DNA from: Burkholderia sp. PAMC 26561
Lineage (GTDB): Bacteria > Pseudomonadota > Gammaproteobacteria > Burkholderiales > Burkholderiaceae
NCBI RefSeq assembly: GCF_001557535.2
Contig: NZ_CP014306.1
Location: 1,488,001-1,552,000, forward strand
Direction: 5' to 3'
DNA length: 64,000 bases
Part shown: piece after piece, positions 18,336-27,956 of the stretch
Position numbering within the stretch: position 1 is the first letter of the stretch
How the letters are laid out: every line of letters begins with the position of its first letter
Translations under genes and position numbers: made by a program
The notes under the pieces: model-generated
What the model saw: the letters and a program-made list of their open reading frames with translations, nothing else
The model's database searches: none
What the model was told of the DNA's origin: nothing

Positions 18336-18605
18336 ATGCTGCAACAAGAAACAACGATTGTGAACAAGCTGGGTTTGCACGCGCGTGCCTCAGCAAAGCT
18401 CACACAACTGGCAGGAAGTTTTCAATGCGAGATCTGGATGAGCCGCAACGGCCGCCGGATCAACGCAAAAAGCATCATGGGAGTGATGATGCTGGCAGCG
18501 GGAATCGGCAGCACGGTGACGATCGAAACCGAGGGCGCCGACGAAGCCGAAGCCATGAAGGCCGTTCTCGCCTTGATCGCCGACAAATTTGGCGAAGGTC
18601 AGTGA
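18336..18605 (+). CDS. ptsH: phosphocarrier protein HPr
   Basis: HPr carries phosphate from Enzyme I to EIIA proteins. The 89-residue protein has the active His15 in GLHARASAKL (residue 16 in this numbering) and the regulatory serine region NAKSIMGVMML, which in many proteobacteria is a target of HPr kinase. It is between the EIIA and EI genes. A terminator follows, so ptsI may be partly uncoupled from it. Confidence 0.95.
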   Translation: MLQQETTIVNKLGLHARASAKLTQLAGSFQCEIWMSRNGRRINAKSIMGVMMLAAGIGSTVTIETEGADEAEAMKAVLALIADKFGEGQ

Positions 18606-18632
18606 GGTTGTCACTGAAGATGTTTTGAAGAG

Positions 18633-18658
18633 AGCCGCGTTCCAACGCGGCTTTTTTT
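18633..18658 (+). terminator. intrinsic terminator between ptsH and ptsI
   Basis: A 7-9 bp GC stem (18633-18641 with 18644-18652) is followed by a run of T to 18658. It lies inside the gene cluster, 130 bp before the ptsI start. Confidence 0.85.
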
Positions 18659-18788
18659 ATGCGTTGCTGCAGCGCAAACGGTGAGGGACCGCGTTCGAAT
18701 TTATAATGAGGCGCGCAATCGTATGTTCGGGCATCGCCAGCCTGCAAATACGACGCAACCGCGATCCACCCTAACCAGAGAGGTGCGC

Positions 18789-20549
18789 GTGTCGTTCACG
18801 CTGCATGGAATCCCAGTCTCCCGCGGCATTGCCATTGGCCGTGCGTATCTGATCGCGGCCGCCGCGCTGGATGTCGACCATTACCTCGTCGAGCCGGATC
18901 GTATCGACGGTGAGATCGAACGCTTTCACGCAGCCCAGGCGCAGGTCCACGCGGAGCTCGACGCGCTGCGTGAGGACCTCGCGGCCGATGCCCCTAGCGA
19001 AATGGGCGCCTTCATCAACGTCCATTCCATGATCCTGAACGACGCCATGCTCGTTCACGAAACCATCGATCTGGTGCGGACCCGCCGATACAACGTGGAA
19101 TGGGCGCTCACCGAGCAGCTCGAGATCCTGAGCCGCCATTTCGACGATATCGAGGACGAATATCTGCGCGAACGCAAGGCTGATATCCAGCAGGTCGTCG
19201 AACGCGTGTTGAAGGCGCTGGCGGGCGCTCCGTCCACGGCGACGCTCGTGGTCGATGGCGCCGCAACCAACGGTCACAACGACATGATCGTGGTCGCGCA
19301 TGACATTGCGCCGGCCGACATGCTGCAGTTCAAGACGCAGGCGTTCAAGGGTTTTGTCACGGACCTGGGCGGACGCACGTCGCACACGGCGATCGTGGCG
19401 CGCAGCCTGGGCATTCCGGCATCGGTAGGTGTGCAGCAGGCGAGCGCGTTGATCCGGCAGAACGATCTAATCATCGTGGACGGCGATCACGGCATTGTGA
19501 TCGTGGATCCCGCGCCGATCGTGCTCGAAGAATATTCGTATCGGCAAAGCGAGAAGGTGCTCGAACAGAGGAAGCTTCAGCGCCTCAAGTTCTCGCCCAC
19601 GCAGACGCTCGACGGCACGAAGATCGACTTGTGCGCGAACATCGAGTTGCCCGACGACGCAAAGACCGCGCTCGATGCCGGCGCAATGGGCGTCGGCCTG
19701 TTCCGCAGTGAATTCCTGTTCATGAATCACAAGGACGAGCGGCCGGAGGAAGAGGAGCAATTCGAGGCCTACAAACGGGCCATCGAACTGATGAACGGCC
19801 GGCCGGTGACCATCCGGACAATCGATGTCGGCGCCGACAAGCCGCTTGAATCGATGAGCAGCGGCGACGGCTACGAGACCGCGCAAAACCCGGCGCTCGG
19901 CTTGCGCGCGATCCGCTGGAGCCTGTCCGAACCGCAGATGTTCATGACGCAACTGCGCGCCATCCTGCGTGCATCGGCGTTTGGCCGGGCGAAGATCCTG
20001 ATCCCGATGCTCGCGCACGCGCAGGAGATCGACCAGACGCTCGACCTGATCCACGAAGCGAAGCGTCAGCTTGACAGCGCCGGTATCGAATACGACCGCA
20101 ATGTGCAGGTCGGCGCGATGATCGAGATTCCAGCCGCGGCGATTGCGGTGCGCCTGTTCCTGAAGCGGCTCGATTTCCTGTCGATCGGGACAAACGATCT
20201 GATCCAGTACACGCTTGCCATCGATCGCGCGGATAACGCTGTAGCGCATCTTTATGATCCGCTGCACCCCGCTGTGCTGCACTTGATCGCGTTCACGTTG
20301 CGCGAAGCGAAAGCCGCAGGCGTGCCAGTTTCAGTGTGCGGCGAAATGGCCGGCGACCCGAGCGTGACGCGCCTCCTGCTCGGCATGGGGCTGACCGAAT
20401 TTTCGATGCACCCCAGTCAGTTGCTGGTCGTCAAGCAGGAGATCCTGCGCGCGGATCTGAAGGCCTTGAACAAGCCCGTCGCGGACGTGCTTGCAGCGTA
20501 TGAACCCGCGGAATTGCTTGCGGCCCTGGCGGTGCTTCAGAAGGCTTGA
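18789..20549 (+). CDS. ptsI: phosphoenolpyruvate-protein phosphotransferase (Enzyme I)
   Basis: EI autophosphorylates from phosphoenolpyruvate and passes phosphate to HPr. The 586-residue protein has the HPr-binding N-terminal domain, the swivelling His domain with GGRTSHTAIVARSLGIPA, and the PEP-binding barrel with GLFRSEFLFM, DVGADKPL, NPALGLRAIR and the catalytic Cys in VCGEMAGD. The GTG at 18789 is chosen: GAGAGG lies 6 nt upstream and the protein then starts at SFTLHGIPVS as in the family. An ATG 108 bp upstream is in frame but lies in non-homologous sequence. The last 13 bases overlap the convergent gene. Confidence 0.96.
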   Translation: MSFTLHGIPVSRGIAIGRAYLIAAAALDVDHYLVEPDRIDGEIERFHAAQAQVHAELDALREDLAADAPSEMGAFINVHSMILNDAMLVHETIDLVRTRRYNVEWALTEQLEILSRHFDDIEDEYLRERKADIQQVVERVLKALAGAPSTATLVVDGAATNGHNDMIVVAHDIAPADMLQFKTQAFKGFVTDLGGRTSHTAIVARSLGIPASVGVQQASALIRQNDLIIVDGDHGIVIVDPAPIVLEEYSYRQSEKVLEQRKLQRLKFSPTQTLDGTKIDLCANIELPDDAKTALDAGAMGVGLFRSEFLFMNHKDERPEEEEQFEAYKRAIELMNGRPVTIRTIDVGADKPLESMSSGDGYETAQNPALGLRAIRWSLSEPQMFMTQLRAILRASAFGRAKILIPMLAHAQEIDQTLDLIHEAKRQLDSAGIEYDRNVQVGAMIEIPAAAIAVRLFLKRLDFLSIGTNDLIQYTLAIDRADNAVAHLYDPLHPAVLHLIAFTLREAKAAGVPVSVCGEMAGDPSVTRLLLGMGLTEFSMHPSQLLVVKQEILRADLKALNKPVADVLAAYEPAELLAALAVLQKA

Positions 20550-21763
20550 GCCAGCAGTTTCTTGTCGGCTATCAGCTTGTCCACCACGCGCATCACGAAT
20601 TCAGGCGTGATGATCGACGTGCACTGGAACCGCTGCGCCTTGTCCGCGCGGCGGGGGCACCACGCGAAGTCCGTGGCTTCGAACTCGGCGGTCGTGTCGT
20701 TGAAGCAGCTATTGCAGCCATGAAAATTGATCACGCGATACGGCGTGCGAAATTCCGTCGATGGATGCGAAAATCCGCTGATCATCACAACGGGCGTGCC
20801 CGCGGCCCACGCGAGCCACGACAACCCGCTTCCCAGTCCGATAAAAAAATCCGCGTGATTCAACAGGCTCAAACGTTCCTGCAATGGCCGGTTGCCGGTG
20901 AAATCCTCGGCGCCTTCGGGCATCGTGTTCATGTATTCGGCGTTGCCGTATGACTGCTCTTTATCGATGCACAGGACGCGGTAGCCGAGTGTTTTCAAAT
21001 GCGCGATCAACGTTGGCCAGCCGCGCGGGTTGTTCCAGTACTTGCATTGCGCAGTCGATTGCGTCGCGATGCAAACATAACGCTCCGTGATTAGGCGGGA
21101 TTTATCGGCGATGACCACGTTCGGGCGGCGTTCCTCGCAAGGCACGCCGAGCAGGTAGGCAATCATGTCCTGCATGTTGCTCACGCGTGGGTCGGTCGGT
21201 TGATGATCGCGCTCTGAAAATGGCTTGAGCAGACCGATGTAGTACGTAGCGTAGAACGTATCCGCCTGACTGTTCAGTTCTTCGTCGGTTTCAATATGCA
21301 GACGCGGATAACCCTCGCGGAAAAGCGGCTGCAGATGCGGCCCCAGCGGCATGTGCAGTTCGCAATTGTGCTGCTCGCGAAATGCATCGATGACCGGCAT
21401 CCACGCGATCGAATCGCCGAGCGCAAGCGGCGCCATGCGTAATGCCACTTTCTTGTTGGCCGCATTGAAGGTGTGGGAGAAGACGAGGCGCTGACCGTCG
21501 AACACTTCTAGCAGGAAACGCACGAAATATTTACGCCTGCTCGTGATCACGGTGTTGGCTTCCACAGCTTCGTCAAGTACGACGTTGAACGTGTCCAGGT
21601 CGATCATGCGAACGCGCCAGCCATCCACCGGCACTTGCACGCGGCATCCATAGTTGAAGTCGAAGCGGACTCCTTCGGCGCCGCTCAGTGCCGGTGGGCC
21701 CGGGCGTGCAAATTCAGTTTCATTCCGGCCGCGCTGCGTGCTTTGGCTTGCTGTCTCACTCAC
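20537..21763 (-). CDS. autotransporter-type heptosyltransferase (Aah/TibC/BAHT family)
   Basis: The 408-residue protein resembles the bacterial autotransporter heptosyltransferase family, which adds heptose from ADP-heptose to serines of self-associating autotransporter adhesins. Visible marks are a GT9-like core (ALRMAPLALGDSIAWMPVIDAF; FFIGLGSGLSWLAWAAGTPVVMISG) and a C-terminal cysteine set, CNSC, then C after 15 and C after 11 residues, matching the iron-binding finger of TibC. The N-terminal 45 residues are low complexity. A GTG at 21763 with GGAG 6 nt upstream is the likely start. No autotransporter gene is in the window, so the substrate is unknown. It overlaps ptsI tail to tail by 13 bp. 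Confidence 0.82.
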   Translation of the reverse strand: MSETASQSTQRGRNETEFARPGPPALSGAEGVRFDFNYGCRVQVPVDGWRVRMIDLDTFNVVLDEAVEANTVITSRRKYFVRFLLEVFDGQRLVFSHTFNAANKKVALRMAPLALGDSIAWMPVIDAFREQHNCELHMPLGPHLQPLFREGYPRLHIETDEELNSQADTFYATYYIGLLKPFSERDHQPTDPRVSNMQDMIAYLLGVPCEERRPNVVIADKSRLITERYVCIATQSTAQCKYWNNPRGWPTLIAHLKTLGYRVLCIDKEQSYGNAEYMNTMPEGAEDFTGNRPLQERLSLLNHADFFIGLGSGLSWLAWAAGTPVVMISGFSHPSTEFRTPYRVINFHGCNSCFNDTTAEFEATDFAWCPRRADKAQRFQCTSIITPEFVMRVVDKLIADKKLLAQAF

Positions 21764-21877
21764 GTGTTGCTCCAATCGCTTTAAGGTTCAGCAGCCACGA
21801 TAAGGCAGCCGAACCATCAGCTAAATTGGAGGAATCTTAAATTTGAGACAACGCATGCGGGCGACGCGCGAAAGGCA

Positions 21878-22636
21878 CTATTTCGCCGTATGTGATCCGC
21901 AAACAGGGCAGTCCGCCTGCCTTGCAATGCGCATGGTGTTCCACTCCATGCGCAGCGAATCGAGCATCATCAGGCGTCCTTGCAATGTCGTGCCGAAGCC
22001 GCCAATCAGACGCAGCGCCTCCGCCGCCTGCATCGTGCCGATAATGCCGACCGTCGGCGAGAAGACACCCATGGTCGAGCAGGCCACTTCCTCGAACGCG
22101 TCGTCAGGCGGGAACACGCACGCGTAGCACGGCGATTGCGCGGAGCGAAAATCGAAGGTGCTGATCTGGCCGTCAAAGCGGAGCGCGGCGCCCGAGATCA
22201 GCGGCACGCCATGCGCGTAACAGGCCGCGTTGATGGCGTGGCGGGTGGCGAAGTTATCGGTGCAATCGAGTACGACAGTCGCGTGCGGGACGTTGTCGTT
22301 CAGCCATTGCGCGTCGGCGCGCGTGGCGACCGCGTTCACCTTGACATCGGGGTTGAGCGCGGCGAGCGTCTTGCGCGCCGAGTCCACCTTGGGTTCACCC
22401 ACGGATGCCGTGGCGTGGACGATCTGGCGCTGGAGATTGGTGAGATCGACGGTATCGGCATCGACCAGCGTCACCTCGCCGATACCCGCCGCCGCCAGGT
22501 ACATCGCCGCCGGGGCGCCAAGGCCGCCTGCGCCAATGATCATCACGTGCGCATCCAGAAAGCGTTGTTGCGCTTCGATGCCGATTTCATCGACGAGAAT
22601 ATGGCGGGAGTAGCGGAGAAGCTGATCGTCGTTCAT
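21878..22636 (-). CDS. moeB: HesA/MoeB/ThiF-family adenylyltransferase
   Basis: This E1-like enzyme adenylates the C-terminal glycine of a ubiquitin-like sulfur carrier, such as MoaD (molybdopterin) or ThiS (thiamine). The 252-residue protein shows the ATP site GAGGLGAPAAMYLAAAGIG, the DLTNLQRQ arginine region, DCTDNF, the conserved cysteine region EVACSTMGVFSP, and two CxxC pairs (CYAC and CPVC) that bind zinc. MoeB and ThiF cannot be separated by sequence here; many bacteria use one protein for both. It lies between ctpA and the heptosyltransferase gene in the same direction. Confidence 0.92.
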   Translation of the reverse strand: MNDDQLLRYSRHILVDEIGIEAQQRFLDAHVMIIGAGGLGAPAAMYLAAAGIGEVTLVDADTVDLTNLQRQIVHATASVGEPKVDSARKTLAALNPDVKVNAVATRADAQWLNDNVPHATVVLDCTDNFATRHAINAACYAHGVPLISGAALRFDGQISTFDFRSAQSPCYACVFPPDDAFEEVACSTMGVFSPTVGIIGTMQAAEALRLIGGFGTTLQGRLMMLDSLRMEWNTMRIARQADCPVCGSHTAK

Positions 22637-22735
22637 CGGGCGCTCGAGTGGGCAATGACCGGCGCGGCGGTCAGGAAGCGCCTATTTTAAGCGCGAGGCT
22701 CGCAAACGCAGTAAACCCCGGCAAGGCAGAAACGA

Positions 22736-22762
22736 AAACGCCGCCCACATGGGGCGGCGTTT
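22736..22762 (-). terminator. terminator after ctpA
   Basis: A perfect 11-bp stem (22736-22746 with 22752-22762) with a 5-nt loop is followed on the minus strand by a T-rich stretch, 20 bp after the ctpA stop. Confidence 0.85.
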
Positions 22763-22782
22763 GATCTGGCTGGCCGAAAATC

Positions 22783-24360
22783 TTACTGCGTAGCCGATGC
22801 CGGCACGGGCGCCGAAGCAGGCGCCGCAGCGTCCGATCCAGGCGTTGCCGGCAAGGCCGGCTGCACCGCGATCGGAGCGGATGCCGATGGCGTCGGCTTG
22901 TCCTGCGCAAGCTTGCGCTCGGAGTACGACTTCGACTCCTGAACCGGTTTGCCTTCAAGCTTGTTCAGGCCTTGGGCAAGCATGAAGTCGTCCGCACTGC
23001 CGAACTCGACAGGCTTTCTCTCACGATCCTTCCGGCGCTGCTCAGGCGTCTTCTTGTCGTTCTGCTCTTCAAGAATCCGCAGTTGCTCGAGCCGGTCTGC
23101 TTCGCGGGCTTCCTGTTCCTTCTTCTCGTTCGGGTCCTGCGTGTTCGCCAAGTGGTTCGAATAATCCACTTCCCGCGTCACGAGTGCGTCGTCCGGATCG
23201 CCTTCCGCGTATTGATCGACCGGAACGTCAGGACGGATGCCCTTGTTCTGAATCGACTTGCCGCTCGGCGTGTAGTAGTACGCGGTAGTCAGGCGCAGCG
23301 CGGTGTCCGCGGTCATCGGCCGGACGGTCTGCACCGAACCCTTGCCGAACGTGGTCTTGCCGACGATCAACGCACGATGATGATCCTGCAGCGCACCCGC
23401 CACGATCTCCGAGGCCGACGCCGAATACGCGTTGGTCAGCACGACCATGGGCACCTTCTTGAAGATTTCCGGCAGGTTCTTCAGCGGATCGGAGTCGAAT
23501 GACGGCAAGCGATAGTTGTCGTACGTATCGCGGAAAGTCTGCTTCGCGTCCGCAATCTGGCCGTTGGTGGACACCACCACCGCATTGTCCGGCAGGAACG
23601 CGCCGGCCACGCCGACGGCGCTTTGCAGCAGGCCGCCGCCGTTGTTGCGGAGGTCGAGCACGAGACCCTTCAGGTCGGGCTGCTGACGCGCGAGATCCTG
23701 CAGCTTCGCGGCGAGATCAGGCACCGTGCGCTCCTGGAAGCTCGTGATGCGGATGTAGCCATAACCGGGCGCCGGGATCTTCATCTTCACGCTTTGCACG
23801 CGAATGAGCGCGCGCGTGACCGTGATCGGGAACGTCCGGTCGTCGGTCTTGCGGAAAATGGTCAGCGTAACCTTGGTACCCGGATCGCCGCGCATTTGCT
23901 TGACGGCGTTGTCGAGCGTCATGCCGCGCACCGGCTTGTCGTTGATACGCGTGATCAGGTCGCCGGGACGAATGCCGGCGCGAAACGCCGGCGTGTCTTC
24001 GATAGGCGAAATCACCTTGATCAGTCCGTCTTCCGACGAGATCTCGATACCGAGCCCGGCGAACCGGCCCTTGGTCTGTTCCTGCAACTCTTCGTAGTCG
24101 GTCTTGTCGAGATACGACGAGTGCGGGTCGAGGCTCGACACCATGCCTTTGATGGCGGCGGTGAGGAGTTTTTTATCGTCGACCGGTTCGACGTATTCAT
24201 GCTTGATTTGCCCGAAGACTTCGGCAAACAACCGCAGTTGATCTAGCGGGAGAGGCGCGGTAGCGGCTTGCTGGGCAGATGCGGAGAGTTGCAGCGTGGC
24301 AAATGCGCCGGTAGCAAGGCCCGCGGCGATCAGGCCGATGTTTTTCAGGTTCTTTCGCAT
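22783..24360 (-). CDS. ctpA: S41-family carboxy-terminal processing protease (CtpA)
   Basis: This periplasmic serine protease trims or degrades envelope proteins. The 525-residue protein has a signal peptide (NIGLIAAGLATGAFATLQL), an N-terminal domain ending with SSLDPHSSYLDK, a PDZ domain (GRFAGLGIEISSEDGLIKV to ALIRVQSVK), and the protease core with the catalytic Ser in NAYSASASEIVAG and Lys in GKTTFGKGSVQ. The C-terminal 60 residues are rich in Ala, Pro and Ser, a low-complexity tail of unknown purpose. Upstream on the same strand lies gpmA, the usual partner in Burkholderiaceae. Confidence 0.95.
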   Translation of the reverse strand: MRKNLKNIGLIAAGLATGAFATLQLSASAQQAATAPLPLDQLRLFAEVFGQIKHEYVEPVDDKKLLTAAIKGMVSSLDPHSSYLDKTDYEELQEQTKGRFAGLGIEISSEDGLIKVISPIEDTPAFRAGIRPGDLITRINDKPVRGMTLDNAVKQMRGDPGTKVTLTIFRKTDDRTFPITVTRALIRVQSVKMKIPAPGYGYIRITSFQERTVPDLAAKLQDLARQQPDLKGLVLDLRNNGGGLLQSAVGVAGAFLPDNAVVVSTNGQIADAKQTFRDTYDNYRLPSFDSDPLKNLPEIFKKVPMVVLTNAYSASASEIVAGALQDHHRALIVGKTTFGKGSVQTVRPMTADTALRLTTAYYYTPSGKSIQNKGIRPDVPVDQYAEGDPDDALVTREVDYSNHLANTQDPNEKKEQEAREADRLEQLRILEEQNDKKTPEQRRKDRERKPVEFGSADDFMLAQGLNKLEGKPVQESKSYSERKLAQDKPTPSASAPIAVQPALPATPGSDAAAPASAPVPASATQ

Positions 24361-24588
24361 AGAGTCTGTTGCGGTCGGAAGCGGATTAGGCTGCGTCGTG
24401 GTTGACTGGGCAGTATAACTGCAAGCCCCGGACCACGACTTAAACGCAGCTTAAACGGCGTCCGCCGGCATGGTGGGTAAATTCTTTTCGAAGCCGCGGT
24501 TTATTAAAGCGGTAATCCCTGCGCAAATGTCGGGCCCGGCTTATGGGACTTCAGCAAAAAGACCTGATGAAGATTTATGGAGGCCAGT

Positions 24589-24786
24589 ATGAATCGTCTC
24601 AACCAGAGATGTCGAATGGGCCTTGGCAAGTATCCAAACAGCTTCGCAGACGATTCGAGCGTGGTTGATCTCGCATCGTCTGCCGGTCAGGCTTGGGATT
24701 TGGGCGGAAAGCCCGCTTATCCTGCCTTCCCCTGCTTTGCGACTGCAGCCTGCGCCTTCGCTATGGCATCGGGGTCGCCGAGATAA
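24589..24786 (+). CDS. possible small protein overlapping the gpmA 3' end
   Basis: A 65-codon frame opens at ATG 24589 with a near-ideal GGAGG (24579-24583) 5 nt upstream. It begins [13 protein letters not shown] and has no signal peptide, membrane segment or family match that I recognise. Its last 70 bases run antisense to the end of gpmA, where the reading frame may be open by chance. It lies in the 356-bp gap between ctpA and gpmA, which otherwise shows nothing I can name. Confidence 0.3.
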   Translation: MNRLNQRCRMGLGKYPNSFADDSSVVDLASSAGQAWDLGGKPAYPAFPCFATAACAFAMASGSPR

Positions 24787-25463
24787 TAGTGCTTGATCGG
24801 TTTCAGGTTTTCGTCGAGTTCATAAACGAGCGGCACGCCATTCGGGATATTCAATCCGACGATATCGTCGTCTGAAATCCCATCCAGATATTTGATCAGC
24901 GCACGCATGGAGTTTCCATGTGCTGCGATCAGCACGCGTCTTCCCGACTTGACGGCCGGTCCGATGGACTCGTTCCACATGGGCAGCACGCGTGCGACCG
25001 TGTCCTTCAGGCACTCGGTCAGCGGCAGCTCTTCGCGCGGCACTTTCGCATAGCGCGGATCGTTGAACGACGTGCGTTCGTCCGACGGATCGAGAGCCGG
25101 CGGCGGCGTATCGTAGCTTCTGCGCCAGACCAGCACTTGCTCGTCGCCGTATTGCTTCGCTGTCTCAGCCTTGTTCAATCCCGCGAGCGCACCGTAGTGC
25201 CGCTCGTTCAGCCGCCACGAATGCACGACGGGCAGATACATCTCGTCCATTTGATCCTGCACGTGCCAGAGCGTGCGGATTGCGCGCTTGAGCACCGAGG
25301 TGTACGCAATGTCGAAACTGAAACCCGCTTCTTTCAACAGCACGCCGGCTTGCTGCGCTTCGCGGACGCCTTGTTCCGTCAGGTCGACGTCGACCCAGCC
25401 TGTGAATCGGTTTTCCTTGTTCCACGTGGATTCGCCGTGGCGGATGAGCACTAGCTTGTACAT
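24717..25463 (-). CDS. gpmA: 2,3-bisphosphoglycerate-dependent phosphoglycerate mutase
   Basis: GpmA interconverts 3- and 2-phosphoglycerate in glycolysis and gluconeogenesis. The 248-residue protein has the phosphohistidine motif [10 protein letters not shown] near the N-terminus, the substrate region [15 protein letters not shown], the second-histidine loop [16 protein letters not shown] and [14 protein letters not shown]. Length equals the E. coli enzyme. It is divergent from the rhodanese gene, with a 212-bp region between. Confidence 0.97.
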   Translation of the reverse strand: MYKLVLIRHGESTWNKENRFTGWVDVDLTEQGVREAQQAGVLLKEAGFSFDIAYTSVLKRAIRTLWHVQDQMDEMYLPVVHSWRLNERHYGALAGLNKAETAKQYGDEQVLVWRRSYDTPPPALDPSDERTSFNDPRYAKVPREELPLTECLKDTVARVLPMWNESIGPAVKSGRRVLIAAHGNSMRALIKYLDGISDDDIVGLNIPNGVPLVYELDENLKPIKHYYLGDPDAIAKAQAAVAKQGKAG

Positions 25464-25603
25464 GATGTCCGTTTAGAGGTCGGTTAGTTGGGAAGCCTGT
25501 TAAGAAGCAGCAAGAAGCGGAAAACTGGCATCGATTTTGTGCGGCAACGCGCTTCGGCGCAACTCAGCCGATCGGCCGATGCCTTTACGGAGAACGGTTA
25601 TTT

Positions 25604-25609
25604 TATAAT
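25604..25609 (+). promoter_or_regulatory. -10 element upstream of the rhodanese gene
   Basis: A perfect TATAAT lies 66 bp before the rhodanese GTG start, in the region divergent from gpmA. The -35 is poor, so only the -10 is reported. Confidence 0.4.
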
Positions 25610-25675
25610 GGCTGGATTGTCCTGATTTTTTTACGGCTTTTCTTTTCTCCACACTCCCAATCCGGCGGTCCCGAA

Positions 25676-26101
25676 GTGAAGTTTTTCACCGATTACACCA
25701 ACCTTGTACTTATCGCCGTCCTCCTCATTTCGGGCGGGTTGCTGCTGTGGCCAACGCTTATGCGGCGCGGCCGCGGCGCTGTTTCACCGGCCGACGCGGT
25801 CCTTTTGATCAACCGGCGCAACGCCTCGATCATCGACCTGCGGCCGGTCTCCGAGTACTCGCAAGGGCACATTCCGGCCGCGAAAAACTTTGGTTTGGCG
25901 GAGCTCCAAGCAAAAGTTGGCCAAATCGCCAAGAATAAGAGCAATCCGGTCTTGCTCGTTTGCCAGACCGGGCAACAGTCCCAGAAGGCGAGCCAGATTG
26001 TGAGCGATGCAGGCTACGCCGAGGTCCATGTATTGCAAGGCGGACTGGATGCCTGGCAAAAAGCTGGCATGCCGGTCGTGAAACAAGGAGCCCTAAAGTG
26101 A
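25676..26101 (+). CDS. membrane-anchored rhodanese-like sulfurtransferase
   Basis: The 141-residue protein has one N-terminal membrane helix (TNLVLIAVLLISGGLLLW) and a single rhodanese domain with DLRPVSEYSQGHIPAA and the active cysteine loop LLVCQTGQQS. Such proteins move sulfane sulfur; the exact acceptor is unknown. The start is GTG at 25676. Its stop overlaps the GTG start of grxC by four bases, and the run rhodanese-grxC-secB-gpsA is a common beta-proteobacterial operon, resembling the enteric yibN-grxC-secB-gpsA order. Confidence 0.93.
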   Translation: MKFFTDYTNLVLIAVLLISGGLLLWPTLMRRGRGAVSPADAVLLINRRNASIIDLRPVSEYSQGHIPAAKNFGLAELQAKVGQIAKNKSNPVLLVCQTGQQSQKASQIVSDAGYAEVHVLQGGLDAWQKAGMPVVKQGALK

Positions 26102-26358
26102 ACAAAGTAATCATGTACAGCACGCAAGTGTGCCCGTATTGCCAGATGGCCGAACGTCTACTAAAGTCGCGCGGCGTGGAAAATGTCGAGAAGGTGCTGA
26201 TCGACCGTGATCCTGCAAAACGTGAAGAAATGATGACGCGTACGGGCCGACGGACGGTGCCGCAGGTGTTTATCGGCGAAACGCATGTCGGCGGGTACGA
26301 CGATCTGTCAGCGCTCGACCGCAAAGGCGGCCTGATGCCGCTGCTCGAAGCGGCCTGA
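26098..26358 (+). CDS. grxC: glutaredoxin 3
   Basis: This is a glutathione-dependent dithiol oxidoreductase of 86 residues with the CPYC active site (MYSTQVCPYCQMAERLL), the TVPQVFIG cis-proline motif and the GGYDDL glutathione-binding turn. The start codon GTG at 26098 shares bases with the rhodanese stop, so it is translationally coupled. A longer in-frame start at 25960 lies inside the rhodanese gene and is not supported. Confidence 0.95.
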   Translation: MNKVIMYSTQVCPYCQMAERLLKSRGVENVEKVLIDRDPAKREEMMTRTGRRTVPQVFIGETHVGGYDDLSALDRKGGLMPLLEAA

Positions 26359-26449
26359 ACGCATTGCCGGCAGCAAAGCAGCCCGTGGCATTGATCCGGA
26401 AAAACCGGAAACGCCGCGGGCTGCACTTTAAATAATCAAGGGAATCAAC

Positions 26450-26923
26450 ATGTCTGACGACAACAACCAACCGTTCTTCAACATTCAGCGCATCTACTTG
26501 AAGGATATGTCGCTCGAGCAGCCCAATTCGCCGGGAATTTTCCTCGAGCAGGACATGCCGTCGGTGGAAGTGGAAGTGGACGTGAAGGCCGAGCGCCTGG
26601 CAGAAAGCGTGTTCGAAGTGCTGGTGACGGGCACCGTGACCGCGAAGGTGTCGGACAAGGTCGCGTTCCTGATCGAAGCGAAGCAAGCCGGCATTTTCGA
26701 TATCCGCAACATCCCGGCTGACCAGATCGATCCGCTCGTCGGTATTGCTTGCCCGACCATCCTGTTTCCGTACCTGCGCTCGAACATTGCTGACGCTATC
26801 ACGCGCGCCGGTTTCCCGCCGATCCACCTCGCGGAAATCAACTTCCAGGCGCTGTACGAACAACGCATCTCGCAATTGTCGGCCGCCCAGGAAGGCGTGG
26901 CCAACGGCGCGACGCTGAACTAA
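26450..26923 (+). CDS. secB: protein-export chaperone SecB
   Basis: SecB keeps preproteins unfolded and delivers them to SecA. The 157-residue protein carries the family landmarks [16 protein letters not shown], the [13 protein letters not shown] strand, [24 protein letters not shown] and a C-terminal tail. A ribosome site AAGGGAATCAAC precedes the ATG. It sits between grxC and gpsA. Confidence 0.97.
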   Translation: MSDDNNQPFFNIQRIYLKDMSLEQPNSPGIFLEQDMPSVEVEVDVKAERLAESVFEVLVTGTVTAKVSDKVAFLIEAKQAGIFDIRNIPADQIDPLVGIACPTILFPYLRSNIADAITRAGFPPIHLAEINFQALYEQRISQLSAAQEGVANGATLN

Positions 26924-26945
26924 AACCGATATTCCGGAGCCGGGC

Positions 26946-27944
26946 ATGCAAGTAGCCGTTCTCGGCGCCGGTGCGTGGGGCACCGCGCTGGCTGGCCATC
27001 TGGCCACTCGCCACGACACGGTCCTCTGGGCGCGCGATCGCGCGCTCATCGAATCCCTGTCCGCTTCTCATGAAAACGAGCGCTATTTGCGCGGCGTGAC
27101 GCTGCCTGAAACGCTTGTGTACGAAGCGGATCTTTCCTCCGCGTTGAGTCACGGTGCGGCCGGTGATGCACTTTGCGTAGTCGCCGCGCCTGTAGCGGGC
27201 TTGCGCGCGTTATGCCGGACGATGCGCGAGTCGGGGATCGTCCCGGCGCATATCGTGTGGCTGTGCAAAGGGTTTGAAGCCGATACGCAATGTTTGCCAA
27301 ATGAGGTCGTCGCGGCCGAACTGCCGCAGCACGCGAGCAACGGCACGCTTTCCGGGCCGAGCTTCGCCCGCGAAGTCGGGCAGGGCTTGCCGGTCGCGCT
27401 GACGGTCGCGAGCGCATCGGTCACGCTGGGCGAGCGTACCGTCGCGGCCTTCCACCATGGCGCGATGCGTATCTATACCGGTGACGACGTGATCGGCGTC
27501 GAGGTAGGCGGTGCGGTGAAGAACGTGCTGGCGATCGCAACGGGTATCGCCGATGGACTCGGGCTGGGCCTGAACGCGCGCGCCGCGCTGGTCACGCGCG
27601 GCTTGGCCGAGATGGCGCGACTGGGCGTGGCGTTGGGCGGCCGCGCGGAGACGTTCAACGGCCTGACCGGACTCGGCGATCTGATCCTGACGGCGACCGG
27701 GGATTTATCGCGGAATCGCACGGTAGGCATGCAGCTCGCGACCGGCCGATCCCTGACCGATATCCTCGCCGCGCTCGGCCACGTGGCCGAGGGCGTGCGC
27801 TGTGCGCGGGCGGTGCTGGCGCTGGCTGAATCTCATGGCATCGATATGCCGATCACCCATGCCGTTTGCCGCGTCTTGTTCGATAACGTCGCGCCGCGCG
27901 ATGCCGTCCACGCATTGCTGAGCCGCGACGCAAAGGCTGAATAA
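26946..27944 (+). CDS. gpsA: glycerol-3-phosphate dehydrogenase [NAD(P)+]
   Basis: GpsA reduces dihydroxyacetone phosphate to glycerol-3-phosphate for phospholipid synthesis. The 332-residue protein has the Rossmann motif [18 protein letters not shown], the [10 protein letters not shown] and [10 protein letters not shown] segments, the catalytic lysine region [20 protein letters not shown] and [12 protein letters not shown]. It begins 22 bp after secB and converges on trmL with 12 bp between. Confidence 0.97.
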   Translation: MQVAVLGAGAWGTALAGHLATRHDTVLWARDRALIESLSASHENERYLRGVTLPETLVYEADLSSALSHGAAGDALCVVAAPVAGLRALCRTMRESGIVPAHIVWLCKGFEADTQCLPNEVVAAELPQHASNGTLSGPSFAREVGQGLPVALTVASASVTLGERTVAAFHHGAMRIYTGDDVIGVEVGGAVKNVLAIATGIADGLGLGLNARAALVTRGLAEMARLGVALGGRAETFNGLTGLGDLILTATGDLSRNRTVGMQLATGRSLTDILAALGHVAEGVRCARAVLALAESHGIDMPITHAVCRVLFDNVAPRDAVHALLSRDAKAE

Positions 27945-27956
27945 CGGCGCTTCGCT

